Counted from the first letter of the stretch, positions 34,891 to 45,351 are shown. The stretch: DNA of 64,000 nt from Glycomyces tenuis DSM 44171 (GCF_000427885.1 NZ_ATYW01000005.1:186001-250000), one strand, 5' to 3'. The notes: a model not told the origin generated them from the letters alone. Made by a program: numbers and translations.

Positions 34891-35000
34891 GTACTTCATC
34901 CAGAGCAGCTGAGGGGTCCGGCCCGACGACGCTGCGGCAACCACCGGCGGCAACGCCGGCAGGTGCCAATTCCGGCCCGCGCAGCGGGAAAGATGAGGGA
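34891..35000 (+). promoter_or_regulatory. SAM-I (S-box) riboswitch
   Basis: The S-box consensus is followed in order: P1 5' strand TTCATC (34895-34900) pairs with GATGAG (34992-34997); AGAGCAGCTGAGGG; GGCCCGACGACGCTGCGGCAACC; a P3 stem GCCGGC..; GGTGCCAATTCC; and the 3' end GGGAAAGATGAG. The ribosome site GGGAGGAG begins directly after the P1 3' strand, so S-adenosylmethionine binding most likely controls translation initiation at 35014. No terminator hairpin follows. Confidence 0.93.
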
Positions 35001-35013
35001 GGAGCCTTCTCGT

Positions 35014-36303
35014 ATGTCTTCAAGCAGCACGCAGTCCACGGAGCAGAGCAGCCTGTTCGCCGACAGCCCGGCCAAGGGACTCATCTGTCGCAACTGCGGC
35101 ACCACCTATGACCTGATCGCCCAGCACGCCTGCTGGCAGTGCTTCGGCCCCCTCGAAGTCGACTACGACCAGGCCGCGCTCACCAGGGTCACCCGCGAGC
35201 AGATCGAATCCGGCCCGCAGAACATCTGGCGCTACGCCCCCCTCCTCCCCGTCGGCATCGACCCGGCCGACCGCGTCAGCCTCGACCCGGGCCTCACCCC
35301 CCTCGTCGACGCGAAGCACCTCGCGAAGGCCCTCGGCATGCGCAGGCTCTGGGTCAAGGACGACAGCGCCAACCCCACCCACTCCTTCAAGGACCGCGTC
35401 GTCTCCACCGCCGTCTCCGCCGCCGTCAAGCTCGGCTTCGACCGCTTCGCGTGCGCCTCCACCGGCAACCTCGCCAACTCCGTGGCCGCCCATGCCGCGC
35501 GCGCCGGCATCCCCTCCACCGTGTTCGTCCCCCACGACCTCGAGCCGGGCAAGATCGTCCAGACCGCCGTCTACGGCGGGCAGCTGGTCGCCGTCGAAGG
35601 CTCCTACGACGACGTGAACCGGCTGTGCTCGGAGCTGACCGAGACCGACGAGTTCGAGTCGACCGCGTTCGTGAACGTCAACATCCGCCCCTACTACGCC
35701 GAGGGCTCCAAGACGCTCGGCTACGAGGTCGCCGAGCAGCTCGGCTGGCGGCTGCCCGAGCAGGTCGTCGTCCCGATGGCCTCGGGCGAGCTGCTCACCA
35801 AGATCCACAAGGCCTTCGAGGAGTCGGCCGAGATCGGCCTGACCGAGCCGGGCAAGGTCCGCGTCTTCGGCGCGCAGTCGGCCGGGTGCAGCCCGATCGC
35901 CGACGCCTTCGACTCCGGCACCGACGTCATCACGCCCGTCAAGCCCACCGGCATCGCCAAGAGCCTCAACATCGGGGACCCGGCGGCCGGCCCGTACGCG
36001 ATCGAGGCGTGCCGGTCGACCGGCGGCGGCATGGCGAAGGTCGACGACGACGAGATCCGCGAGGGAATCCGGCTGCTCGCCTCTACGACCGGAATTTTCG
36101 CCGAAACGGCCGGCGGCGTGGTCGTCGCTACGCTCCGTAAGCTTCTGGAATCCGATCGGCTCGACCCCGAGGCGGAGACGGTCATCTACAACACCGGTGA
36201 TGGACTGAAGACTTTGGACGCCGTATCATCACTGGTGGGGCCGACCCACACCGTGAAACCTTCGCTGAAATCGGCTCGCGAGGCGGGGCTGCTGGAGGCC
36301 TGA
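35014..36303 (+). CDS. thrC: Threonine-synthase-like PLP enzyme under SAM riboswitch control
   Basis: A 429-aa fold-type II PLP enzyme. An N-terminal zinc knuckle (CRNCG..HACWQC) is followed by the PLP lysine in THSFKDR, the phosphate-binding loop near ASTGNLANS, and the C-terminal TGDGLKT. The family makes threonine from O-phosphohomoserine. The ATG at 35014 is set by the riboswitch, whose P1 stem covers an earlier ATG (34993). In Streptomyces, such S-box-linked threonine-synthase-like genes often sit with a MoaD/ThiS sulfur carrier and may serve homocysteine synthesis; no such carrier is beside this one. hom and thrB are not here, so it may not be the main threonine synthase. Confidence 0.85.
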   Translation: MSSSSTQSTEQSSLFADSPAKGLICRNCGTTYDLIAQHACWQCFGPLEVDYDQAALTRVTREQIESGPQNIWRYAPLLPVGIDPADRVSLDPGLTPLVDAKHLAKALGMRRLWVKDDSANPTHSFKDRVVSTAVSAAVKLGFDRFACASTGNLANSVAAHAARAGIPSTVFVPHDLEPGKIVQTAVYGGQLVAVEGSYDDVNRLCSELTETDEFESTAFVNVNIRPYYAEGSKTLGYEVAEQLGWRLPEQVVVPMASGELLTKIHKAFEESAEIGLTEPGKVRVFGAQSAGCSPIADAFDSGTDVITPVKPTGIAKSLNIGDPAAGPYAIEACRSTGGGMAKVDDDEIREGIRLLASTTGIFAETAGGVVVATLRKLLESDRLDPEAETVIYNTGDGLKTLDAVSSLVGPTHTVKPSLKSAREAGLLEA

Positions 36304-36721
36304 GCAGAGGTGACGTAAAACGCTTGCCGAACCGCCAAAATTATCACTCTGCGTGACCAATGGGAAGGTAAGTGTCGGCTACCCGACAAAAAGAAGCGAA
36401 GATCGGGTCTTGACCGTATTCACTGAATGAGTAAGAATTCTTCTTGCGGGAGGCCGCAGCTGTCCTGTCGCCACTCACCCGGTTGACTGCGAGTCCTGGG
36501 GCTAGAACGTGTCGAGCAGCGCCAGCCGGTGTCAGGGACTGCGGTCTCCCGACCAACTTCTCCCCTCAGTGTCCCCCAACGGCAGCGATCTGTCAGCGAA
36601 ACCGGATCTTCGGCTGCGCGGCCACTTCCATGAGCACCTCCATGGACGCCGTCATCCTTCTGGCGCACTGGAATTCCGTACCTCCCTGCGTTTTGTCGGA
36701 GGGACCGGACACACTCGTCGG
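36304..36721. other. Intergenic region after thrC
   Basis: 418 bp with no supported gene. The first 150 bp are AT-richer than the surroundings. It contains the second copy of the 16-bp palindrome (36373-36388) and AAGAATTCTT (36433-36442 region). The open frames across it read as non-coding. Confidence 0.5.
36373..36388. promoter_or_regulatory. Near-perfect 16-bp palindrome, copy 2
   Basis: TGTCGGCTACCCGACA, one base from the perfect copy at 30323-30338. It lies 70 bp after thrC and 334 bp before the GNAT gene. Confidence 0.5.
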
Positions 36722-37747
36722 ATGAGCGACTTCACGATCGTCCGCCTCGACCACACCGACCACGAGCTGGTGCAGTCCAAGATCGACGCCGCCCTCGAGG
36801 TCTTCGCGCACGACCGCGTCCCGCTGCCGCCGCCCACGCCGACCGAACTCATGCTCGAGCTCGTCCAGCACCCGCGCGACAGGGCCGAGGAGCAGTGGGT
36901 CGCCGTCGAGGACGGCCGCGTGATCGGCTTCGCCCCAGTGCGACTGCCGGTCCTGGACAACACCCACAACCTCCAGTTCGACGTCCGCGTCCGCCCCGGC
37001 TCCCGCGGCCGGGGCGTCGGATCGGCCCTGCTCGGCCACGTCGAGGCCCGCGCCGCCGAGCTCGGCCGCACCAACCTCACCGCCTTCGTGCGCAGCCCCG
37101 TCCCCGAAGGATCGGCGTTCCTCGACCCCGGCTCCGCCTTCCTCGAACGGCGCGGCTACACGAGCGCGATGACCATGGGCCTGCGCGTGGTCGACCTCGA
37201 CGACGTCGACGACGCCGAAGTCGATCGACTGTGGACCGAGGCGTGGAAGCGGGCCGAGGGCTTCGAACTCGTCCTCTTCGAAGGCGCGCCCGACGAGGCG
37301 CTCCTCGAAGGCATCGGCTACCTCCACGGCCGCGTCTACGCCGACTCCCCCACCGGCGACTGGGACATCCGCGAAGTCGTCTACGACGCCGAGCGCGTCC
37401 GCGACGGCGTGCGCCTCCAACGCGAGTCGGGCAATCTGCACCTCCAGGCCGCGGCGATCCACACCGAGACGGGCGCGCTCGCCGGCTACACCGAGATCGT
37501 CATCGCGGCCGGCCACGAGCACGCCGCGAACCAGGGCGACACGATCGTCGACCCGCGCTTCCGCGGCCACCGGCTCGGCACGATCCTCAAGATCGCCAAC
37601 CAGCGCCGCGTCCGCGACTGGCGCCCGAAGATGCGGCGCATCTGGACCGGCAACGCCGAGGACAACCACCACATGATCGCCGTCAACGAATCGATCGGCT
37701 ACCGGCGGGGCGCCCTCGGCTCGCTGTTCCAGAAGGACCTCGCCTGA
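36722..37747 (+). CDS. Double GNAT-domain N-acetyltransferase (copy 1)
   Basis: A 341-aa protein with two GNAT halves. The first has the acetyl-CoA pyrophosphate loop RPGSRGRGVGSALLGHVE near 93-110; the second, DPRFRGHRLGTILKIAN near 275-291, which fits the Q/RxxGxG/A pattern. Such double-GNAT proteins include mycothiol synthase-like and antibiotic acetyltransferases; the substrate cannot be told. The ATG at 36722 has only a weak ribosome site. The next gene is a tandem paralogue of the same length, with a 68-bp block of identical DNA between the copies. Confidence 0.85.
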   Translation: MSDFTIVRLDHTDHELVQSKIDAALEVFAHDRVPLPPPTPTELMLELVQHPRDRAEEQWVAVEDGRVIGFAPVRLPVLDNTHNLQFDVRVRPGSRGRGVGSALLGHVEARAAELGRTNLTAFVRSPVPEGSAFLDPGSAFLERRGYTSAMTMGLRVVDLDDVDDAEVDRLWTEAWKRAEGFELVLFEGAPDEALLEGIGYLHGRVYADSPTGDWDIREVVYDAERVRDGVRLQRESGNLHLQAAAIHTETGALAGYTEIVIAAGHEHAANQGDTIVDPRFRGHRLGTILKIANQRRVRDWRPKMRRIWTGNAEDNHHMIAVNESIGYRRGALGSLFQKDLA

Positions 37748-37793
37748 GGCAAATCGACTTGCCGCCACCTGCACTCCACGGGAGACTCGCCGC

Positions 37794-38819
37794 ATGAAGG
37801 ATTTCGACATCGTCCCGATCGACCCCGCCGACCACGGCCTGGTGCAGTCCTGGCTCGCCATCGGCGAGGCCGTGGAGCGGCACGACTGGCGCGACACCCT
37901 GGGCTGGCATCCCACGCGCCGCATGATGAGCCTGGTCCAGCACCAGTCCGACACCGACACCGAGCGCTGGGCGGCCGTCCGGGACGGCCGGGCCCTCGGC
38001 TGGGTCTCCCTCGACCTGCCGGTGCGCGACAACACGCACCTGGCCGAGTTCGACCTCGAAGTGCACCCCGAGCACCGCCGCCAGGGCATCGGCTCGGCGC
38101 TGCTGGCGCACCTGGAGCGCCGCGTGGCCGAACTCGGCCGCACCACCCTGTCGACGTGGGCGCCCGTCCCGGCACCCGGCGGCGTGCCCGTCGGCGACAC
38201 CGCCGTCGGCTTCGCCGAGGCCACCGGCTACCGCAACACGCTCGACAACGTGATCCGGATCTGCGACCTCGACAAGGTCGACGACGCCGAGATCGAGCGG
38301 CTGTGGGCCGCGGCGTGGGAGCGGGCCGAGGGCTTCGAGACCGTCGTGTTCGAAGGCGAGCCGCCCGCCGAGCTGCTCGACGGCATGGCGTACATGCACG
38401 CCCGCATGTACACCGACATGCCGCTGGGGGAGTGGGACCTCCAGGAGGCCGACTTCGACGCCGGGCGCGTCCTGGAGATGGCGCGGCTGCGGCGCGAACG
38501 CGGCGAGCTGGAACTTCATGTCGTGGTGCGCCACATCGAGTCCGGTGACGTCGCCGGGCTCACCTCGATCATCGTCGAGGGCGGCCGGGAGCACCACTGC
38601 TTCCAGTCGGACACGATCGTCGACCCGCGCTTCCGCGGCCACCGGCTCGGCACGATCCTCAAGATCGCCAACCAGCGGCGCGTCCGCGAGTGGCGCCCGA
38701 GGATGCGGTACGTGTGGACCGGCAACGCCGAGTCGAACGAGCACATGATCGCCATCAACGAAGCGGTCGGCTACCGCAAGTTCTGCGACGAGCGCGTCTA
38801 CCAGAAGAAGCTGGGCTAG
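37794..38819 (+). CDS. Double GNAT-domain N-acetyltransferase (copy 2)
   Basis: A 341-aa paralogue of the preceding gene. The first half holds HPEHRRQGIGSALLAHLE, the second DPRFRGHRLGTILKIANQRRVR and WTGNAESNEHMIAINEAVGYR. The first half is more diverged from copy 1 than the second, where 38610-38677 is identical to 37538-37605. It lies 46 bp after copy 1 and is probably co-transcribed. The pattern suggests duplication followed by divergence or gene conversion in the acetyl-CoA-binding region. Confidence 0.86.
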   Translation: MKDFDIVPIDPADHGLVQSWLAIGEAVERHDWRDTLGWHPTRRMMSLVQHQSDTDTERWAAVRDGRALGWVSLDLPVRDNTHLAEFDLEVHPEHRRQGIGSALLAHLERRVAELGRTTLSTWAPVPAPGGVPVGDTAVGFAEATGYRNTLDNVIRICDLDKVDDAEIERLWAAAWERAEGFETVVFEGEPPAELLDGMAYMHARMYTDMPLGEWDLQEADFDAGRVLEMARLRRERGELELHVVVRHIESGDVAGLTSIIVEGGREHHCFQSDTIVDPRFRGHRLGTILKIANQRRVREWRPRMRYVWTGNAESNEHMIAINEAVGYRKFCDERVYQKKLG

Positions 38820-38907
38820 CCGCCGGTCCGGCGGAATCGCTCATCGGCGGGCACCGGACCCTCACGGCCATTACTCTGTGTGACAGCAGGGAGGCAGGAG
38901 CGTCAAC

Positions 38908-39609
38908 ATGCCCGCGAAGGACAAGCGCGAACGGAAGAGCGACGGGACCGAGGCGGACGGGAAGCGCCGGGAGCGGACCGAGGCCGGCGCGGCGATCGAC
39001 CGGCCGTCGGCGGAGCCGGACGTGTACCTCGACGTGCCGCAGGTCGACGTCGAGGAGCTCATCGTCGACGTCGAGGACCTGCGGGCCCGCGTGTCGCTGA
39101 GCGTCGAGGTGCTCGACCTGGTCAGGCTCAACGTGGGAGCGGACGTCGTGCTCGGCAAGGTGCACCTCGACCTCAAGGGCGTGCACGCGCAGGCGATGCT
39201 CAAGGTGCGGCTCGACCGCGTCGCCGAGATCGTCGCCAGGGTCCTCGAGACCGTCGACCGGAACCCCCAGGTCCTCGAGCAGGCCCTGTCCGCGGTCGAG
39301 CGGACGGTCGAACCGGTGACCGAGAGCGGCGGCAAGGCGGTCGAGGCCGCCGGGAAGGGCGCCGCCGGGGCCCTCGAGCGCACGGGCGAAGGCGTCGGCG
39401 ACGCGGTGCACCGCACCGGGGAGGGCGTCGGCGAGGCGGTCGAGTCCGTGCCGGAGACCGCCGAGAACGTCGCCGACGGCGAGGACGGACAGGACGCGAA
39501 GGACGGCGGCCGCGCCCGGAAGCGGCAGCCGGGCAAGCGCGAGCGCACGGCCAAGAAGGCCGCGAAGAAGGCGGCGCGGAAGCGGACGGCCCGGAAGCGG
39601 TCGTCGTGA
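38908..39609 (+). CDS. Conserved actinobacterial protein with Lys/Ala/Arg-rich tail
   Basis: A 233-aa protein. After a charged N terminus, residues about 38-125 form a conserved block (DVYLDVPQVDVEELIVDVEDLRARVSLSVEVLDLVRLNVGADVVLGKVHLDLKGV) that is beta/alpha with hydrophobic spacing. Then come short repeats around GEGVGDAVHRTGEGVGEAVE, an acidic stretch, and a histone H1-like tail (KKAAKKAARKRTARKRSS) that could bind nucleic acid or polyphosphate. GGAG lies 8 nt before the ATG. The next gene overlaps by GTGA. Its function is unknown. Confidence 0.7.
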   Translation: MPAKDKRERKSDGTEADGKRRERTEAGAAIDRPSAEPDVYLDVPQVDVEELIVDVEDLRARVSLSVEVLDLVRLNVGADVVLGKVHLDLKGVHAQAMLKVRLDRVAEIVARVLETVDRNPQVLEQALSAVERTVEPVTESGGKAVEAAGKGAAGALERTGEGVGDAVHRTGEGVGEAVESVPETAENVADGEDGQDAKDGGRARKRQPGKRERTAKKAAKKAARKRTARKRSS

Positions 39610-39845
39610 CCGCGCGGGAAGCCGGACCCGGCCCCGACATCGAGTTCGACTCGGTCGTGGAGGCCGAGGAGCTGCGCTTTCGTGAAGCGCCGCGCACCGA
39701 GGTGACCTTCGACGGCGAACCCGGCAGGCGATGGGTGAAACGCAGCCGTCGCGTGCGCCTGCCCGAGGCGGTCGAAGCCGGGGTCGTCTACCGCGAGGTG
39801 CGCGTCGAGTACGGCTTCGAGGTCAGCGTCGACGTTCCCGGCTAG
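39606..39845 (+). CDS. Small protein overlapping the Lys/Ala-tailed protein gene
   Basis: A 79-aa protein, VTAREAGPGPDIEFDSVVEAEELRF and onward, beta-rich and charged, with no signal peptide. It starts at a GTG that overlaps the previous stop (GTGA), showing translational coupling. Its stop overlaps the convergent K+ channel stop by 4 bp. It is probably a partner of the preceding protein. I do not recognise a family. Confidence 0.6.
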   Translation: MTAREAGPGPDIEFDSVVEAEELRFREAPRTEVTFDGEPGRRWVKRSRRVRLPEAVEAGVVYREVRVEYGFEVSVDVPG

Positions 39846-40648
39846 CGCTGCCTGGGCGTCTCGGTCGGGCTCGCGGGCCGGTCGACGACGGCGGCGTGGA
39901 TCTCGGCGACCTGCGCTTCGAGCGCGGCCAGGCGCTCGCTCAGCTCGGCGGTCTCGGTGTGGGCGGTCTCTTCGCCTTTGGTGCTGACCCGGTTGACGAA
40001 CCAGGACGCGAGGGAACCGCTGACGAGGCCGACGAGGCCGATGCCGGCGAACATGAGCATCGCGGCGATGATCTGGCCGGAGGGACTCTGCGGGACGAGG
40101 TCGCCGTAGCCGACGGTCGTGGCGGTCACCACCGACCACCACAGGGCGTCGCCGAAGGTGGTGATCTGCGCGGCCGCTTCGCCCTGCTCGGCGTCCAGGA
40201 CCGCCAGGCTGGAGACGAACAGGATCATCGCGGTGAGGCCGGTGATGTACAAGGTGGCCTTGGTGCGCAGCGAGGTCCGGGCGTGGCGGCTGAACGCCTC
40301 GACGATCACGAGCATCATGCGCACGACCCGCAGGGGACGGGTCAGCGGGATGAGGACCATGACGAGGTCGAGCGGGTGGGTGTAAACGAAGCGGAGCCGG
40401 TTGCCCCGGCCGGCCAGGACGAGCCGCCAGATGTAGTCGGCGGCGTACAGGACCCAGACCGCGAGGTTGATCAGGGTGGCGACCTGTTCGCCCCAGGCGG
40501 GCATGTCGTCGTAGAGGATCGGGGCGGCGTAGGCGATGAGGAACAGCAGCGCGAGCAGGAACAGGGGCGTGTTCGTCGCGCGTTCCCAGGCGGTGAGCTG
40601 CTCGGGCCAGCGCGCCTCGCGGTCTCGGGGGGAAGGTGAAGCAGGCAC
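39842..40648 (-). CDS. Voltage-gated-type potassium channel subunit
   Basis: A 268-aa integral membrane protein. It follows the Kv/KvAP plan: four N-terminal helices with a short arginine-bearing S4 (PLTRPLRVVRMMLVIV, R104, R107, R110), then S5, the pore loop and S6. The selectivity filter TTVGYGD is at 177-183, diagnostic for K+. The C-terminal tail (ELSERLAALEAQVAEIHAAVV) is a coiled coil for tetramer formation. S4 carries few charges, so voltage sensing may be weak. It is convergent with and overlaps the small gene by 4 bp. Confidence 0.9.
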   Translation of the reverse strand: MPASPSPRDREARWPEQLTAWERATNTPLFLLALLFLIAYAAPILYDDMPAWGEQVATLINLAVWVLYAADYIWRLVLAGRGNRLRFVYTHPLDLVMVLIPLTRPLRVVRMMLVIVEAFSRHARTSLRTKATLYITGLTAMILFVSSLAVLDAEQGEAAAQITTFGDALWWSVVTATTVGYGDLVPQSPSGQIIAAMLMFAGIGLVGLVSGSLASWFVNRVSTKGEETAHTETAELSERLAALEAQVAEIHAAVVDRPASPTETPRQR

Positions 40649-40713
40649 GCCCCCAGGCTAGCGGTCGGTCCTGAATCAGGAGCGAAGCCCGTGAGCGGGC
40701 CGGATACGGTCGG

Positions 40714-42198
40714 TCACTCCGCCTCCATGAGCCGGCGGAGCCGGGGCGAGAAGACGGCGAGCACGAGCGCGCACACGACGGCGAGCCCGGCGAGGACGTA
40801 GAAGAAGCCCATCTCGCCGATGCGGGGCACCAACAGTGCGTAGACCTGCCCGCCGAGGGGCGTGCCGACGGCCGGGGCCAGGAACCACACGCCCATCATC
40901 TGTCCCTTGAGATGCGCCGGCGCCAGTTGCACGGTCACGCTGAGGCCGACCGGCGAGAGCGCCAGCTCGCCGAAGGTCATCAGCAGGTACACCAGCGCCA
41001 TCCAGCCCAGGGCCACGAGCACGCCGTCGTCGGCCCGGCCCTGGAGCAGGCCGAGCAGGGCGTAGGCGAGGCCGACGAGGCCGACGCCGAGGGCGAACTT
41101 CTTGGACGCGTCGAAGCGGTCGCCGGCCTTGAGCCAGATGTAGCCGAAGATCGGCGAGAAGACGATGATGAAGACCGAGTTGAAGTTCTGGACGCCGCCG
41201 GCCGGCACGTGGAGGCCGAACAGGCTCAGCTCGACCGAGTCCTCGGCGAAGGCGGTGAGCACGCTGCCCATCTGGAGGAACAGCATGAAGAACACGACCG
41301 CGGCGATGAACAGCCCCACGTAGGCGCGCAGCCCGGCCATCTCGGTGCGGGTGATGTCGCCGGCCGCGCCGAAGATGTAGATGAAGTACCAGACGGCGGC
41401 GGCGATCGACAGGGCGGTCAGGACGGTGGGGACCGTCTGGAGGGTGAGCGTCCCGGTCAGGGCCCACACGACGACGGCGACGACGGCCAGGGCGGCGGAC
41501 CAGGCGACGATCTTGACGACCTTGCGCCGCTCGTCGTCGTCGAGCGGGCGGCTCGGGCCGACGCCGGTGCCCTTGAGGCGGGGCCAGCCGCGGATGTACC
41601 ACAGCAGGCCGATGGCCATGCCGACGGCGGCGGCGCCGAAGCCGAGGTGCCAGCGGTCCTCCCCGGCCAGGTAGGGGGTGAGGAGGATGCCGAGGAAGGC
41701 GCCGAGGTTGATGCCCATGTAGAACACGGAGAACCCGGCGTCGCGGCGGGCCTCGCCCTCGCCGTCGTAGAGCCTGCCGACCATGACGGAGATGTTGGGC
41801 TTGAGCAGGCCCGAGCCGGTGATGACGAGGAAGAGCCCGAAGAAGACCGTGGCGGGCCCCTCGAAGGGCAGGGCCATGCTGATGTGGCCGCACATGATGA
41901 TGATGCCGCCGATGAGGACGGCGCGGCGGGGGCCGAGGAGGCGGTCGGCGAGCCAGCCGCCGGGCAGCGAGGTCAGGTAGACCATGCCGGTGTAGATGGA
42001 GGCGATGGGGACGGCGGTGGTCTCGGCGAGTTCGAGGCCGTTGTCGGCGGGCGAGGCCATGAGGAACAGGACGAGGATGGCCTGGAGCCCGTAGAAGCTG
42101 AACCGTTCCCACATCTCGGTGCCGAAGAGCACGGCCAGCCCGCGCGGGTGGCCGAAGAAGGTCCGCTGATCGCTGACGGCGCGCTCTCCTTTGGACAT
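40714..42198 (-). CDS. POT/PTR-family proton-dependent oligopeptide transporter
   Basis: A 494-aa membrane transporter with 14 predicted helices. POT signatures: FGTEMWERFSFYGLQAILVLFL in helix 1 (ExxER-type proton coupling), GGWLADRLLGPRRAVLIGG, and FFGLFLVITGSGLLKPNISVMVGRLY. It takes up di- and tripeptides with protons. The ATG at 42198 has GGGAGC upstream; the longer open frame upstream is not coding. It is divergent from the next gene, with 168 bp between. No regulator is adjacent. Confidence 0.92.
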   Translation of the reverse strand: MSKGERAVSDQRTFFGHPRGLAVLFGTEMWERFSFYGLQAILVLFLMASPADNGLELAETTAVPIASIYTGMVYLTSLPGGWLADRLLGPRRAVLIGGIIIMCGHISMALPFEGPATVFFGLFLVITGSGLLKPNISVMVGRLYDGEGEARRDAGFSVFYMGINLGAFLGILLTPYLAGEDRWHLGFGAAAVGMAIGLLWYIRGWPRLKGTGVGPSRPLDDDERRKVVKIVAWSAALAVVAVVVWALTGTLTLQTVPTVLTALSIAAAVWYFIYIFGAAGDITRTEMAGLRAYVGLFIAAVVFFMLFLQMGSVLTAFAEDSVELSLFGLHVPAGGVQNFNSVFIIVFSPIFGYIWLKAGDRFDASKKFALGVGLVGLAYALLGLLQGRADDGVLVALGWMALVYLLMTFGELALSPVGLSVTVQLAPAHLKGQMMGVWFLAPAVGTPLGGQVYALLVPRIGEMGFFYVLAGLAVVCALVLAVFSPRLRRLMEAE

Positions 42199-42366
42199 CG
42201 CTGCTCCCGGCGTCGCACGACGGCGGCACCGGTGTGGTGCCGTCGACCTTGAAGGTAGTCGGTGGGGTGGGGCGGCGGAGGGATATCCGGAGCGAGCGGG
42301 GGTGAAACCCGGACAACAGTGCAGTAATTCGTCACTTATGCGCGTTCGCTCCTCTACGATCCGGCT

Positions 42367-43260
42367 ATGAGCGACGATCCCTACTGGAGTGCCGAGACGC
42401 CCGGCGAGCCGTCGGGGCGCTTCAGCGGTGCGGACCCGCTGGTGACCGACACCTTCGTCCCGTGGTGGAACGCCTCGATCGGTGTCGTCGCCCGCTCGTG
42501 GCGGTCGATGGGGCTCATCCTGCTCATCGGCGCGGTCCTGCCGCGCTGGATCCTGGGCGCCTACTGGTCGCTCGCCTCGCCCGATCGCTCCTTCGAGGGC
42601 GAGGACTGGCGGGAGGCGGCCCAGTCCGCGCTGCCGGGCTGGCCCGCCGCGTTCATCGGCGGTCTGCTGGGCCTGGTGCTGCTGTACCTCGCCGCGGCGG
42701 CGGCGCTGGCCGCGACCAGGACCGCGGCGGCCGAGGCCGCCGGCGGCTTCCTCAGCCTCGGGGAGGCCTTCGGCTTCGGCTTCGCCCGCGGCTGGAAGCT
42801 GTGGCTGTGGCTGCTGCTGGCGTGGGTCACCGTCTCGGTCGGCCTCGTGCTGTGCCTCCTGCCGGGCCTGTGGGCGGCGTTCGCGCTGAGCCTCATGGTG
42901 CCCGCCGCGACCTTCGAGCACCGGCGCAGCCCTTACGCCCGCTCGATCCGCTTGACGCACTCCTCGTTCTGGCCTGCGCTGGGCCGCCTGATCATCGTCG
43001 TCCTGGTCGTCTTCGCGGCCAACGCCGCCATCGGGCTGCTCGGCGCGCTGCTGGCGGGCCTGTGGCACGCGGTCTTCGCCGGCTGGCTCGCCTCGGTCCT
43101 CACCGTCGCCACCGAGGCGGTCATGGCCCTGCTGCTGCTCGTGCCGATGGTGTGGGCGCTGGCCGCCGCGCTGTGCTCGTACGCGTGGCTGCGGGGCCGG
43201 GGCGAGCCGGTCTCGGCGACGTCCCTGTCGGCCGAGGCCTCCGGCGGGGCGCGCGCCTGA
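42367..43260 (+). CDS. Integral membrane protein, glycerophosphodiester-phosphodiesterase membrane-domain-like
   Basis: A 297-aa protein with about six helices (near 45-65, 95-120, 135-150, 160-180, 210-235, 250-275). The pattern of long Ala/Leu-rich helices and loops (SIRLTHSSFWPALGRLIIV) resembles the GDPD-type membrane domain and YciC-like proteins. There is no catalytic motif. It precedes groEL by 236 bp and is transcribed separately; a 7-bp hairpin (43266-43295) may end it. Its function is unknown. Confidence 0.7.
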   Translation: MSDDPYWSAETPGEPSGRFSGADPLVTDTFVPWWNASIGVVARSWRSMGLILLIGAVLPRWILGAYWSLASPDRSFEGEDWREAAQSALPGWPAAFIGGLLGLVLLYLAAAAALAATRTAAAEAAGGFLSLGEAFGFGFARGWKLWLWLLLAWVTVSVGLVLCLLPGLWAAFALSLMVPAATFEHRRSPYARSIRLTHSSFWPALGRLIIVVLVVFAANAAIGLLGALLAGLWHAVFAGWLASVLTVATEAVMALLLLVPMVWALAAALCSYAWLRGRGEPVSATSLSAEASGGARA

Positions 43261-43296
43261 GCGCGCCGGGGCCTGCCACTTGTTTCGCGCCCCGGA

Positions 43297-43323
43297 TTGG
43301 CACTCTCGAGTCGAGAGTGCTAT
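43297..43323 (+). promoter_or_regulatory. CIRCE element 1 (HrcA operator)
   Basis: TTGGCACTC-N9-GAGTGCTAT, one of the two arms deviating by single bases from TTAGCACTC-N9-GAGTGCTAA. Confidence 0.92.
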
Positions 43324-43330
43324 ACCTGAC

Positions 43331-43357
43331 TTGGCACTCTCAGACTGTGAGTGCTAA
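43331..43357 (+). promoter_or_regulatory. CIRCE element 2 (HrcA operator)
   Basis: TTGGCACTC-N9-GAGTGCTAA, 34 bp after the first and 140 bp before the groEL ATG. The tandem pair predicts tight heat-inducible control by HrcA, which is not in the window. Confidence 0.94.
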
Positions 43358-43367
43358 CGCGCGATGA

Positions 43368-45122
<1,755 letters not shown>

Positions 45123-45264
45123 GTCGGTTCCGCACGGCGGCGAGCTTGCGAGCCGTCGATCGGCACCGAAGTGCTGCGAGGGAGGACCGCTCACGGTAGA
45201 GTGAGTGGTTCTCCCTTTCTCTGTACTGGCCGACAGTGCAGAACAGGCCAAGCGCCTACTGCGC

Positions 45265-45301
45265 CTGCGGCAGGCCGTTCTCCCAGAACGGCCTGCCGCA
45301 G
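45265..45301 (+). terminator. Hairpin terminator after groEL
   Basis: A perfect 17-bp stem (45265-45281 with 45285-45301) with a CCC loop, 142 bp after the groEL stop and 50 bp before the next start. Confidence 0.85.
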
Positions 45302-45351
45302 CCGTGTTCGCACCCGTGTACAGGACATGCGGGGCGGGATACCCTGGAGCC

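Noticed and set aside
36444..36725. A possible MoaD-like gene after thrC
   Set aside because: The frame lacks the ubiquitin-fold pattern and the terminal Gly-Gly, and the region reads as non-coding.
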